Source of the DNA: Nitrospira sp.
GTDB taxonomy: Bacteria > Nitrospirota > Thermodesulfovibrionia > UBA6902
Assembly (NCBI GenBank): GCA_016784355.1
Contig: JADHUV010000004.1
Span: forward strand, 1 to 48,200
DNA length: 48,200 nt
Direction: 5' to 3'
This document shows positions 17,523-25,015 of this stretch, piece by piece. Every line of letters begins with the position of its first letter. The first letter of the stretch is position 1. The position numbers and the translations under genes are program-made. A model generated the notes under the pieces. It worked only from the letters and a program-made list of their open reading frames with translations, did no database searches and was not told where the DNA came from.

Positions 17523-20500
17523 TTACTCCGTAACCCCCGGCCCTGGCGTTCTGCCGTAATGCATGCGCCACACGTTAAGATCCCCTATCCATATAGCCCC
17601 GTCACCATCAAGGTCCATATCTGCATTTGAGTCATCAACTAATTGTCCGGCATAGTTTCTCCATATGATGTAGTCGTTTATCGCGACTATGCCGTCATTG
17701 TTAACGTCGGGATCGCAGATATTGCCGTAATGCTGGCGTCCAGGAATATAGAGATTGTCGTCTTCGTCGGAGTTGGTATCACGCTGGTCGGGATTAGCAC
17801 GCTCGACACAGTTGTCGCAGACATTGCCTATACCGTCGCCGTCCGTATCTGCCTGGTCCATATTGGCAACGGCCGGGCAGTTATCAAGGGCATTGATAAT
17901 GGAGTCCATATCCATGTCATTTTCAGGATTGCAATTTACGGCATTCGGGTCAACATAATCGATCAGTCCATCGCAGTCATTATCAATGCTGTCACTGCAG
18001 TTTTCTACAGCAGCAGGGTTAATTGCAGGATCTAAATCATTACAGTCACCTTCGCAGAGTCCGAATCCGTCACCATCAGTATCTGCTACATCGTTGATAC
18101 CGTCGCAGTTGTTGTCGATGCCGTCGCATATCTCCGGTGCTGAGGGACTGACAGCGGCGCTGGTATCATTGCAGTCATCTTTTGTACCAAGGCAGGATGC
18201 CGGTGTCGTATGACCGTCGCCGTCGCTGTCGGTGCTCAGGCCCTCGTCGGTCTGTCCGTTACAGTTATTGTCACGTCCGTCACATATTTCTGCAGCGCCG
18301 GGTTTTACGGCAGCAGTTGTATCATCGCAGTCACCTTTGCAGGTCGAGATGCCGTCTGAGTCTGCATCCATTTCATCCGCTGGAATAATGCCGTCGCAGT
18401 CATTGTCTTTTCCGTCACAGAGTTCGGCATGGCCGCTGTAGATAGCGGGATTATTGTCATTGCAGTCATCCCGTGTACCGAGGCAGGAGGTGAGAGAAGT
18501 ATGGCCGTCCTTATCAAAATCAGTGGATAAGCCGTCATCGGTCTGACCATTACAGTCATTGTCTCTTCCATCGCAGATCTCACTGCGGCCGGGAAATACG
18601 TTTGTGCTGCTATCGTCACAGTCATCAGCTGAGCCGAAGCATGAGCCGATGGCTGTAAAGCCATCGCCGTCGCTATCAGGACTGATGCCGTCATCGGTCA
18701 GGCCATTGCAGTTATTGTCTATGCCGTCGCATACTTCTGCCTCGCCGGGATTCAGAAGGGGATCTCTGTCATCGCAGTCAGCAGGTCCGCAGGAACCGCC
18801 CTCGGCAAAGTATGTGTCTTTATCATAATCTGTACAGGTAAGCGCATCGCAGATATCGCCTATGCCGTCATTGTCAATGTCACCCTGCTCAGGGTTCGGA
18901 ATGTCTATGCAGTTGTCGCAGGCATCTCCGGCACCGTCACTGTCGGAATCCTCTTGTCCGGGATTGGCCGTATAAGGGCAGTTGTCACTGTCTCCGAATA
19001 TGCCGTCGCCATCCGCATCTGATATGCACGCGCCTAAAGCACTTATAGAGACTCCCGCGGCGATTGCCTCACAATTATTATTGTATGTAATGCCATTGCA
19101 GCCGCAAACCGGGTTTAATGCATTAGAGCAGTCCTGCACAAGGGGTACGGCCTTGCAATGGCCGGCTCCTGCACATTGGGGGCCTTCTTTTGAGCAGTAA
19201 TAATTATCAGGGCAGTCGCTGTTGATGGAGCAAAGTGAGTCAAACTGTGATAACAGATATGCTTTTTTCCCACCGGTGGCAATGATCTGACTGTTGTCAT
19301 TAATATCGCAGGCAGTATCCAGATCTGTGCCGGCATATCTGTCTGTAGGGTTGATCAAATCCTCGATATTTCTCATGCCGTAAGCTGCGGTCCAGATAAA
19401 TGCCTCTTTTGAGCCGTCATTGTGTTCGTTATAACCAACAACCTCGAAGGTGTTGTTTACGGCGCTTGCGATACTTTTTTTATAGTTATTAAGCAGTCCG
19501 AGATTGGTTATGCCGTCAGCCTCATTCCAGAGAAAGGCACGGGGAGCTGTGATACCGGAGGAATATCCGACTACATTTCCTGTGTTGCTGATATCATAGG
19601 CCTTACTGATGAAATCGCCGGGAAGATAAGGCAAAGCTCTCATGCCATTTACCGAATCCCAGAGAAAGCTTTGTGTGCCATAGGTTGAGGAACTATAGCC
19701 TACTACTGCTCCTGCTTCATTAATAGCATAGGCCTCACTTACAAAACCGCCGGGGAAAAACCCAAGTCCTGTTGTTCCATTTACGGGATCCCAGAACATG
19801 GCCTCGCTGCTGTAGCTGTATGTCAGTCCTGAAAAGGCGGAGACCTGATCTAGATCATTAATGTCCGTAATACTGCCGGTCTCATCTCCGGCAAGCAGCG
19901 CAATGCGTGTCTCGATACCTGTAACCGGGTCATATATATCCAGAAGTGAGCGGTAATAGGGCCAGCCTGAGCTGCTCTTGATTGCTGCTTTTCCTGTATT
20001 GTTTATGGCATGGGCCGAGCCCGGTCCGAGATCAAGCATCCCGTCCGCTTCATTCCAGATGAAGGCATTGGTTCCGCTTGGAGTCCTGAAATAGCCGGCA
20101 ACCTGACCCAGGTTATTCATGCCCTCCGGGATAATCAGAAGACCGTATGGATCCGGAATTTCTGCCACATAATAATTCCGGCCCGCCTGCTGCATGCAGT
20201 CTGTGTCTTTTGTATCTGCCAGCCCATCGCAGTCATTGTCTATCCCGTCGTTACAGATCTCAGCAAGGCCGCGGTGAATGGCGGGATCGTTATCATTGCA
20301 GTCATCTCCGGTGCCCGTGCAGGAGCCGAGTTCAGTAAAACCGTCATTATCAAGGTCTGCAGAAGGGACCTCATCGGTAAGTCCATTGCAGTTATTGTCG
20401 ATGCCGTCGCAAATGTCTACCGCGCCGGGATAAGTATTGCTTCTATTGTCATCACAATCAACGGGCCCGCAGGCATTGCCTTCCAGAGAGTAGTTGTCTC

Positions 20501-21560
20501 CGTCTTTGTCTGTGCAGGAAATTGGGCGCAGAAGAAAGGCGCGGTACTGGCCCTGTGGGTTGATTCCAGCGCCTGCTATCAGGCCGGAGTTGTTGATATC
20601 ATTTGCGCGCTGCAGTGCCCAGCCGGAATTCATGTTTATAAGGGTATGAAGATCCTGCATCCCTTGATTCTCATCCCAGATAAAGGCGCGTTCTTCATTA
20701 TTGACCGTTGAAGAACCTACTACCATGCCGTGATCATTAAGTCCGTAGGCATACGAGTCCGAGCCCAGTGAACCCAGGTCTGTCATGCCGGTAGCGGACT
20801 CCCAGATAAAGGCATGGTAAATATCCCCCTGTATAAGTGAGTATCCGGCAACCTGTGCACTTTCATTGATAGCATATGCCCTGCTGGTAAAGCCTCCGAG
20901 AGAGCCGAGATTGAGCATTCCTGAAGAAGGACTCCATAAAAATGCCAGCTCAAAACTGAAGGTATCTTCAGCATAACCTACTATCTGGTTGGCATTATTT
21001 ATGTCTTGAGCGTAGCTGTTAAGACCGCCGAGAGACCCGATCTTCTGCATATTTGCTGAGCTGTAGGCAATATAGGCCTCATATTCATAGTAAGGCGTAT
21101 AGACGCAGTTATCCCAGTTTTCATCGCAGGAGACTGTTGATCTATATCGCTCTATATGACCGGCAATGATCCCGGAGGAATTAATCCCCATAGAATAGGT
21201 GGAGCCCGCGATCCTGGTACCTATAAGGTCCCAGTTATCGGGTGTGGGCCATATAGTAGCGTCATTATAGTTGCGTCCCGTCACCACGCCCGCATCATTA
21301 ATATCATCGGCAATGGTCGTGTATTGATCAGGGGCAGAGTTATAAAGCAGTTGAAGATTAGAGGGATATTCCCATATATAGGCGTTTGCGCCGGAGTTGA
21401 ACAGTACCTGCCCGGAGTTGTTTATGGCAACGGCTTCACTTGTGTTAGAGCCGTCAGCTCCAAGGTCGATGACTTCATAAAGCACAGCACCAGAGGCGGC
21501 ACTATAGGTTAGAGTAAGAATTGTCAGGGCAAGGCAACTTTTGATTAGAAATATTTTCAA
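17523..21560 (-). CDS. Giant secreted protein 3: HAF, MopE, HAF, Kazal, TSP3, MopE array, dockerin-like
   Basis: The largest of the three paralogues, 1345 residues. The start is a TTG at 21560 with GGAGAG 4 nt upstream, followed by a signal peptide ending near ASG-AV (about 24). Modules in order: HAF block (26-346), two MopE repeats (349-455), HAF block (460-772), Kazal-like module with NPVCGCNGITYNNNC (777-845), thrombospondin type 3 repeats (846-905), six further MopE repeats (908-1210, units with DDCNDN and ICDGIDNNCNG), more TSP3, and the dockerin-like end (1279-1345) closing with PGPGVTE. MopE repeats are known from copper-linked and putative metal-binding outer-surface proteins. The extra MopE array is absent from proteins 1 and 2. 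A consensus sigma-54 promoter and two activator dyads lie upstream. Confidence 0.88.
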   Translation of the reverse strand: MKIFLIKSCLALTILTLTYSAASGAVLYEVIDLGADGSNTSEAVAINNSGQVLFNSGANAYIWEYPSNLQLLYNSAPDQYTTIADDINDAGVVTGRNYNDATIWPTPDNWDLIGTRIAGSTYSMGINSSGIIAGHIERYRSTVSCDENWDNCVYTPYYEYEAYIAYSSANMQKIGSLGGLNSYAQDINNANQIVGYAEDTFSFELAFLWSPSSGMLNLGSLGGFTSRAYAINESAQVAGYSLIQGDIYHAFIWESATGMTDLGSLGSDSYAYGLNDHGMVVGSSTVNNEERAFIWDENQGMQDLHTLINMNSGWALQRANDINNSGLIAGAGINPQGQYRAFLLRPISCTDKDGDNYSLEGNACGPVDCDDNRSNTYPGAVDICDGIDNNCNGLTDEVPSADLDNDGFTELGSCTGTGDDCNDNDPAIHRGLAEICNDGIDNDCDGLADTKDTDCMQQAGRNYYVAEIPDPYGLLIIPEGMNNLGQVAGYFRTPSGTNAFIWNEADGMLDLGPGSAHAINNTGKAAIKSSSGWPYYRSLLDIYDPVTGIETRIALLAGDETGSITDINDLDQVSAFSGLTYSYSSEAMFWDPVNGTTGLGFFPGGFVSEAYAINEAGAVVGYSSSTYGTQSFLWDSVNGMRALPYLPGDFISKAYDISNTGNVVGYSSGITAPRAFLWNEADGITNLGLLNNYKKSIASAVNNTFEVVGYNEHNDGSKEAFIWTAAYGMRNIEDLINPTDRYAGTDLDTACDINDNSQIIATGGKKAYLLSQFDSLCSINSDCPDNYYCSKEGPQCAGAGHCKAVPLVQDCSNALNPVCGCNGITYNNNCEAIAAGVSISALGACISDADGDGIFGDSDNCPYTANPGQEDSDSDGAGDACDNCIDIPNPEQGDIDNDGIGDICDALTCTDYDKDTYFAEGGSCGPADCDDRDPLLNPGEAEVCDGIDNNCNGLTDDGISPDSDGDGFTAIGSCFGSADDCDDSSTNVFPGRSEICDGRDNDCNGQTDDGLSTDFDKDGHTSLTSCLGTRDDCNDNNPAIYSGHAELCDGKDNDCDGIIPADEMDADSDGISTCKGDCDDTTAAVKPGAAEICDGRDNNCNGQTDEGLSTDSDGDGHTTPASCLGTKDDCNDTSAAVSPSAPEICDGIDNNCDGINDVADTDGDGFGLCEGDCNDLDPAINPAAVENCSDSIDNDCDGLIDYVDPNAVNCNPENDMDMDSIINALDNCPAVANMDQADTDGDGIGNVCDNCVERANPDQRDTNSDEDDNLYIPGRQHYGNICDPDVNNDGIVAINDYIIWRNYAGQLVDDSNADMDLDGDGAIWIGDLNVWRMHYGRTPGPGVTE
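17931..18839 (-). repeat. Six-unit MopE repeat array inside secreted-protein gene 3
   Basis: Six degenerate units of about 45-53 codons, each with DxDxDG, DDCxD, NPGxxExCDGxDNxCxG elements, run in tandem. Units 2, 3 and 5 share the ..GxTDxGLSTDxDxDGxTxxxSCLGTxDDCND frame more closely with each other than with the rest, as expected for expansion by unequal exchange. Related two- or three-unit arrays are at 20194-20516 (gene 3), 15555-15875 (gene 2) and 12125-12601 (gene 1). Confidence 0.8.
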
Positions 21561-21738
21561 TTTCTCTCCATAATTGTTGAATTTTTATGAGGTTTATGGT
21601 TGTGTCTTGCGGTTTCAGTGAAGGTATGGCGTATTGCGGAGTATATCCTCTTTATGCATGGCCAATCTTCTGGTATCGCCGTAAGGCTGGCCAAGATTAA
21701 ATTTAGATTAAAAAATCGTTTCACTTCAATAGGTTACA

Positions 21739-21754
21739 TGCAACAAGAGTGCCA
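21739..21754 (-). promoter_or_regulatory. Sigma-54 promoter of secreted-protein gene 3
   Basis: On the minus strand this reads TGGCAC, 5 bp, TTGCA, a full match to the sigma-54 -24/-12 consensus. Transcription should start near 21727, about 168 nt before the TTG start. Sigma-54 promoters need an ATP-hydrolysing activator bound upstream; matching sites lie at 21810-21843. Confidence 0.8.
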
Positions 21755-21809
21755 GAGATATAAATATAATAGTATCAGGCGGTTAGGGAGGTAATGGGGC
21801 GGTAGGTTG

Positions 21810-21843
21810 TGCCAAGATGACAAAGTTGCGTGTCATAATGGCA
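21810..21843 (-). promoter_or_regulatory. Pair of activator-like dyads upstream of gene 3
   Basis: TGCCA-AGA-TGACA (21810-21822) and TGTCA-TAA-TGGCA (21831-21843) are the same 13-bp motif in opposite orientations, centres 21 bp apart. Their midpoint is about 74 bp upstream of the -24 GG, within 2 bp of the distance seen before gene 2. Together the two copies also form one large inverted repeat. Confidence 0.65.
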
Positions 21844-22151
21844 TAATAGGAATAATTTTTCAGTGTGCCCAATCACTGAATTTGTTGGCTTAATATAATA
21901 GACTAAATGATTTACTCCCACTGACAGGTGTGTCAATAGTTATTTGATAGTGTTTTGTTGCTGGTAACGATGTATCAAGACACGGGAAACGATTGATCTG
22001 CCGCGCTGTTTATTCTGCTCTCAAAAGATTACCAGAGAGAGATGAAATATTGTAAAAAAACATTAATCTCTAAAGAAATATGTAAATTGACTCGACAAGT
22101 ACATATATATTTTTTAATCGCATGTACAAGGATGTACTGGGAAAAAATCTT

Positions 22152-23453
22152 ATGAAGAATAAAAGTGTTTTCTTTAGTTATTCAGGCATCGCGGTACTTC
22201 TCATCTTTGCCCTTAGTATATATTGGCGCGAGCAGTCATTGGAGACCTCTTATGTTGAGAAGATCCTACCTTCCAGCAGAGCAGTAGATGAAAACTTTCC
22301 CTATTTAATGCCGTACACTGCTGTTGAATCCTCACCGCCTGCAATGAGCGGTTTTGTCGGAGACAGTGTGCTGGCAGTGAGGAATAATGATCGGCTCTCA
22401 TTTTGGGATCATAGTGGATGGTCAGGCCGGGTTGTCCGTGAGATATGGGAGTATAACGTTGCCGGATCGGACAATAGTGCGGTTGATGTTCTTTTCAGTA
22501 ATCTTGGATATAACCGCCATGTAAAGCAGAGGCTGCAGTATTATACGAAAAGGCAGCAGCATATGATGAGGGTACGCATAGGCCGCTCCGGAAAATATGT
22601 GAGTGTAATGGCTGAGATAATGGCTGACAGGGGACTGCCGGGGGAGTTGGTATTTCTGCCCATCATCGAAAGTGGATTCGACCCGTATGCATACTCACAA
22701 AGCAGGGCTGCCGGTCTCTGGCAGTTTATGCCTGCTACGGCCCGCAGATTCGGCCTTAAGATAGACTGGTGGGTTGATGAGCGGCGGGATCCGATAAAAG
22801 CCACACTGGCTGCGGCAGAATATTTAGACCTGCTTTATAATCGTTTTGGGACCTGGAATCTTGCACTTGCCGCTTATAATGCCGGAGAGGGCAGGGTATC
22901 AAGGGCGCTCAGTCAGCTTAGCAATAAGAACTTCTGGGCCCTCAGGCAGACAGGGCATATTCGGAATGAGACAAAAAACTATGTTCCCTCTTTTATAGCA
23001 GCCACAGCAATAGCACTGCATCCTGAGCGTTTCGGAATTGATAATATTCAGTATCATGCACCCATTAGTTATGACGAGGTCATAGTCAATGAACCTCTGG
23101 CACTTGAGGCAGTTGCTTATTTTACCGGTGTCTCGCTGCAGGAAATAAGGGATCTTAATCCTGAACTGAGGAGGGGAAATACGCCCCCAAATGTATTGTG
23201 CTATATATTGAAAATTCCGATGGGCTCAAAAACGGATTTCCTTGTAAACCTTGAGAGAGCCCGGCTTAAAAAAAGTGCGCTTGTAAAATATTATGAAGTG
23301 CAGTCCGGAGATACACTTTTTAAGATAGCCGGAAAGACCGGCACCTCCGCGCAATTGATAGCAGATCTCAATTTTCTTGGACAGGAATCTATCATTATCG
23401 CAGGGAAGCGGATATTGCTTCCACTGCATGATGTTCGCAGTCTTATGTTTTGA
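22152..23453 (+). CDS. mltD: MltD-like membrane-bound lytic transglycosylase with LysM
   Basis: A 433-residue murein hydrolase that cleaves glycan strands to 1,6-anhydro-muropeptides. An N-terminal membrane anchor (about residues 6-24) is followed by an SLT domain (about 155-290) with the catalytic glutamate in PIIESGFDPYAYS and the conserved AAGLWQFMPATA and AAYNAGEGRV, then a degenerate and a clear LysM motif (VQSGDTLFKIAGKTG, near 380-425) for peptidoglycan binding. The ATG at 22152 has GGGA upstream; an in-frame ATG at 22122 would add ten residues but lacks a ribosome site. The gene is divergent from secreted-protein gene 3. Confidence 0.9.
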   Translation: MKNKSVFFSYSGIAVLLIFALSIYWREQSLETSYVEKILPSSRAVDENFPYLMPYTAVESSPPAMSGFVGDSVLAVRNNDRLSFWDHSGWSGRVVREIWEYNVAGSDNSAVDVLFSNLGYNRHVKQRLQYYTKRQQHMMRVRIGRSGKYVSVMAEIMADRGLPGELVFLPIIESGFDPYAYSQSRAAGLWQFMPATARRFGLKIDWWVDERRDPIKATLAAAEYLDLLYNRFGTWNLALAAYNAGEGRVSRALSQLSNKNFWALRQTGHIRNETKNYVPSFIAATAIALHPERFGIDNIQYHAPISYDEVIVNEPLALEAVAYFTGVSLQEIRDLNPELRRGNTPPNVLCYILKIPMGSKTDFLVNLERARLKKSALVKYYEVQSGDTLFKIAGKTGTSAQLIADLNFLGQESIIIAGKRILLPLHDVRSLMF

Positions 23454-23463
23454 TTGGTCAGGG

Positions 23464-24225
23464 CTATTTAGCCGACTTTTCCTCGATTGCTGACTCTGCC
23501 GGTATTTCTTCTGACTTGGATTCTGCTGCCGTTTTAGTCTCTTCAGCCGTTATTCTTGAACTTGCCTCAACGCTCCAGGGTGATGCCGGATAATTCAGTG
23601 CGAGTTCTTTGTATGCTTCCATGGCCTTGTCCGGCTGATTGGTCTCGCTGTAGTGTCGTGCCTCTGTAATAAGTGCTGTGTCTTTGAATATACCGTTATC
23701 CATCTTGGCCAGTTTTGCGAGCATTTCAAGACCTTTTTCATTATTGCCTGTCCGGAAGTAGGACTGGGCCATCTTCTGATAAACAAGGAAGGGAAGAAGG
23801 GTTTCCTTGCTGAACTTCTCAAGAAACAGCTCGTATGCCTTTATCGCATCTTCATGTTTGTCGAGTCCTGCAAAGCAGTTGCCCAGGTAGTAAAGGGCTA
23901 TAGGGGATGCCTTCACATCAATAGCCTGTTGAAATAGTTCTGCTGACTTTTTAAGCCTGTCTTTTTCAGAGAGTGTCTCCGTGTTTGCGCTGTAGTAATA
24001 ATCAAAGGCCTCGGTCTCTATCTTATAGGCTTTCTCTGTATTGGCAGAGGATCGCATGGAAATAATCAGAAATAAGATCCCGATTACTGCTACTGCAGCA
24101 AGTGCGATGGTTATGTTTTTTTGCTGCTTTTTAATTGCACCTAATGAATGCATGGCAGCACCCTGGACCTCTGCTGCCTCCATGGGCTTTTCTTTCGGTA
24201 ACTTTCTTTTTATAACTTTAGGCAT
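23464..24225 (-). CDS. Membrane-anchored TPR protein, YfgM-like
   Basis: A 253-residue protein with a positively charged cytoplasmic N-terminus, one membrane segment (about 37-57), and a periplasmic domain of TPR-type repeats (about 60-225), ending in an Ala/Glu/Lys-rich tail. This is the layout of YfgM, an inner-membrane periplasmic chaperone partner, and of similar anchored TPR proteins. The start codon directly abuts the stop of the PHP gene, with GGAGGAATTAA as ribosome site, so the two are translated from one mRNA. It faces mltD with only 10 bp between stop codons. Confidence 0.7.
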   Translation of the reverse strand: MPKVIKRKLPKEKPMEAAEVQGAAMHSLGAIKKQQKNITIALAAVAVIGILFLIISMRSSANTEKAYKIETEAFDYYYSANTETLSEKDRLKKSAELFQQAIDVKASPIALYYLGNCFAGLDKHEDAIKAYELFLEKFSKETLLPFLVYQKMAQSYFRTGNNEKGLEMLAKLAKMDNGIFKDTALITEARHYSETNQPDKAMEAYKELALNYPASPWSVEASSRITAEETKTAAESKSEEIPAESAIEEKSAK

Positions 24226-24879
24226 TTAATTCCTCCCGGCTTTATCAACAATCTTTTGTGAGTTTAAAAAAATAGTTTCTATATTTTCTTTGGCGATTCC
24301 AGCGCCTCTTAATATCGTTTCTGCCCTCTCGCGTGTAATAAGGTCTGAAGGGTCATGAGAATCAGTATTGATCACCAGCGCCGCTCCTGCCGCCATTGCG
24401 GTCTTTGCTACATGCCCGTTTGTAAGACTGTGGCCCTTGCGCGCTGTGATCTCAAGAGCAACATTGTTCTGAGCGGCCAGGACCGCATCTTCCATACTGA
24501 TGAGTCCGGGATGCGAGAGTATGTCAGCTTGTGCCAGTATGGCTGCCCTGTTTGTACCTGCTATGACAGGTTCTGCCACGGTCTCTCCGTGTACCACAAC
24601 GATCCCGGCCCCGAGTTCCCTGGCCCTTTTTACCATCTTCTCTATAAGCCCCGGCGGCACGTGCGTTATCTCTGCCCCTGATACTACGGTGATATCGAGA
24701 TAACCGGTGAGTTCTTTGATGGCCGCCCTGATTCGCGGGATAATGAAATCCATATTAGACATATCCATATGATCTGTGAGTGCTATAGCCTTATATCCGA
24801 TCACCTTGGCCCGTTGGATCAGTTCTGCCGGCAGAAGTGCGCCGTCACTGAAAAGGGTATGTGTGTGCAGGTCAATCAT
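24226..24879 (-). CDS. PHP-domain metal-dependent phosphoesterase
   Basis: The 217-residue product is a stand-alone PHP domain. The first metal-binding motif DLHTHTLFSDG (residues 3-13), ALTDHMDMSN, GAEITHVPP, VVHGETV and the final INTDSHDP are all in place, so it should be catalytically competent. Family members remove phosphate from histidinol phosphate, nucleotides or similar monoesters; the variant here, with histidine at VVHGE, is of a short histidinol-phosphatase-like type found widely in anaerobes. The substrate cannot be read from the sequence. It is co-transcribed with the TPR gene downstream and divergent from the pilus operon. Confidence 0.82.
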   Translation of the reverse strand: MIDLHTHTLFSDGALLPAELIQRAKVIGYKAIALTDHMDMSNMDFIIPRIRAAIKELTGYLDITVVSGAEITHVPPGLIEKMVKRARELGAGIVVVHGETVAEPVIAGTNRAAILAQADILSHPGLISMEDAVLAAQNNVALEITARKGHSLTNGHVAKTAMAAGAALVINTDSHDPSDLITRERAETILRGAGIAKENIETIFLNSQKIVDKAGRN

Positions 24880-24883
24880 AACA

Positions 24884-24896
24884 CTGTAACTTACAG
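24884..24896. promoter_or_regulatory. Palindrome CTGTAA-C-TTACAG in the divergent control region
   Basis: A perfect 6+1+6 palindrome lies just 5 bp upstream of the PHP start codon, in the 136-bp space shared with the pilus operon. It could be an operator acting on the PHP-TPR pair. The evidence is its position and symmetry only. Confidence 0.35.
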
Positions 24897-25015
24897 AAAT
24901 ATTCGACTAAAAGTCAAAGAACGGGCCGGCCTTAATACAATATATAATTGGGCAGTAGATGTCGTAGTTGATTGTATGTTAAAATTTCGCATTATTTTTA
25001 TTAAGGAGATATTAT

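Larger units (their letters stand above)
21561..22151. other. 590-bp divergent control region between secreted-protein gene 3 and mltD
   Basis: No gene is seen. Going from gene 3 it holds a leader of about 170 nt, the sigma-54 promoter (21739-21754), two activator dyads (21810-21843), a CAGTG/CACTG inverted repeat near 21861-21878 and TGACA-GGTG-TGTCA (21922-21935). The part next to mltD is AT-rich with a TTGACT at 22087-22092 but no clear -10 at the right distance. Confidence 0.55.

Noticed and set aside
17931..18839. Regularly spaced repeats that could be mistaken for a CRISPR array
   Set aside because: They are in-frame codons of MopE protein repeats about 150 bp long; repeats are degenerate and there are no unique spacers.
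20010..20711. Long antisense frames inside the giant secreted-protein genes (for example 233 codons)
   Set aside because: They are by-products of the repeated Asp/Asn/Gly codons on the coding strand; no signals of their own.
21922..21935. TGACA-GGTG-TGTCA as a fifth activator site
   Set aside because: The spacer is 4 bp rather than 3 and both halves are TGACA/TGTCA without the TGGCA half; not counted with the other four.
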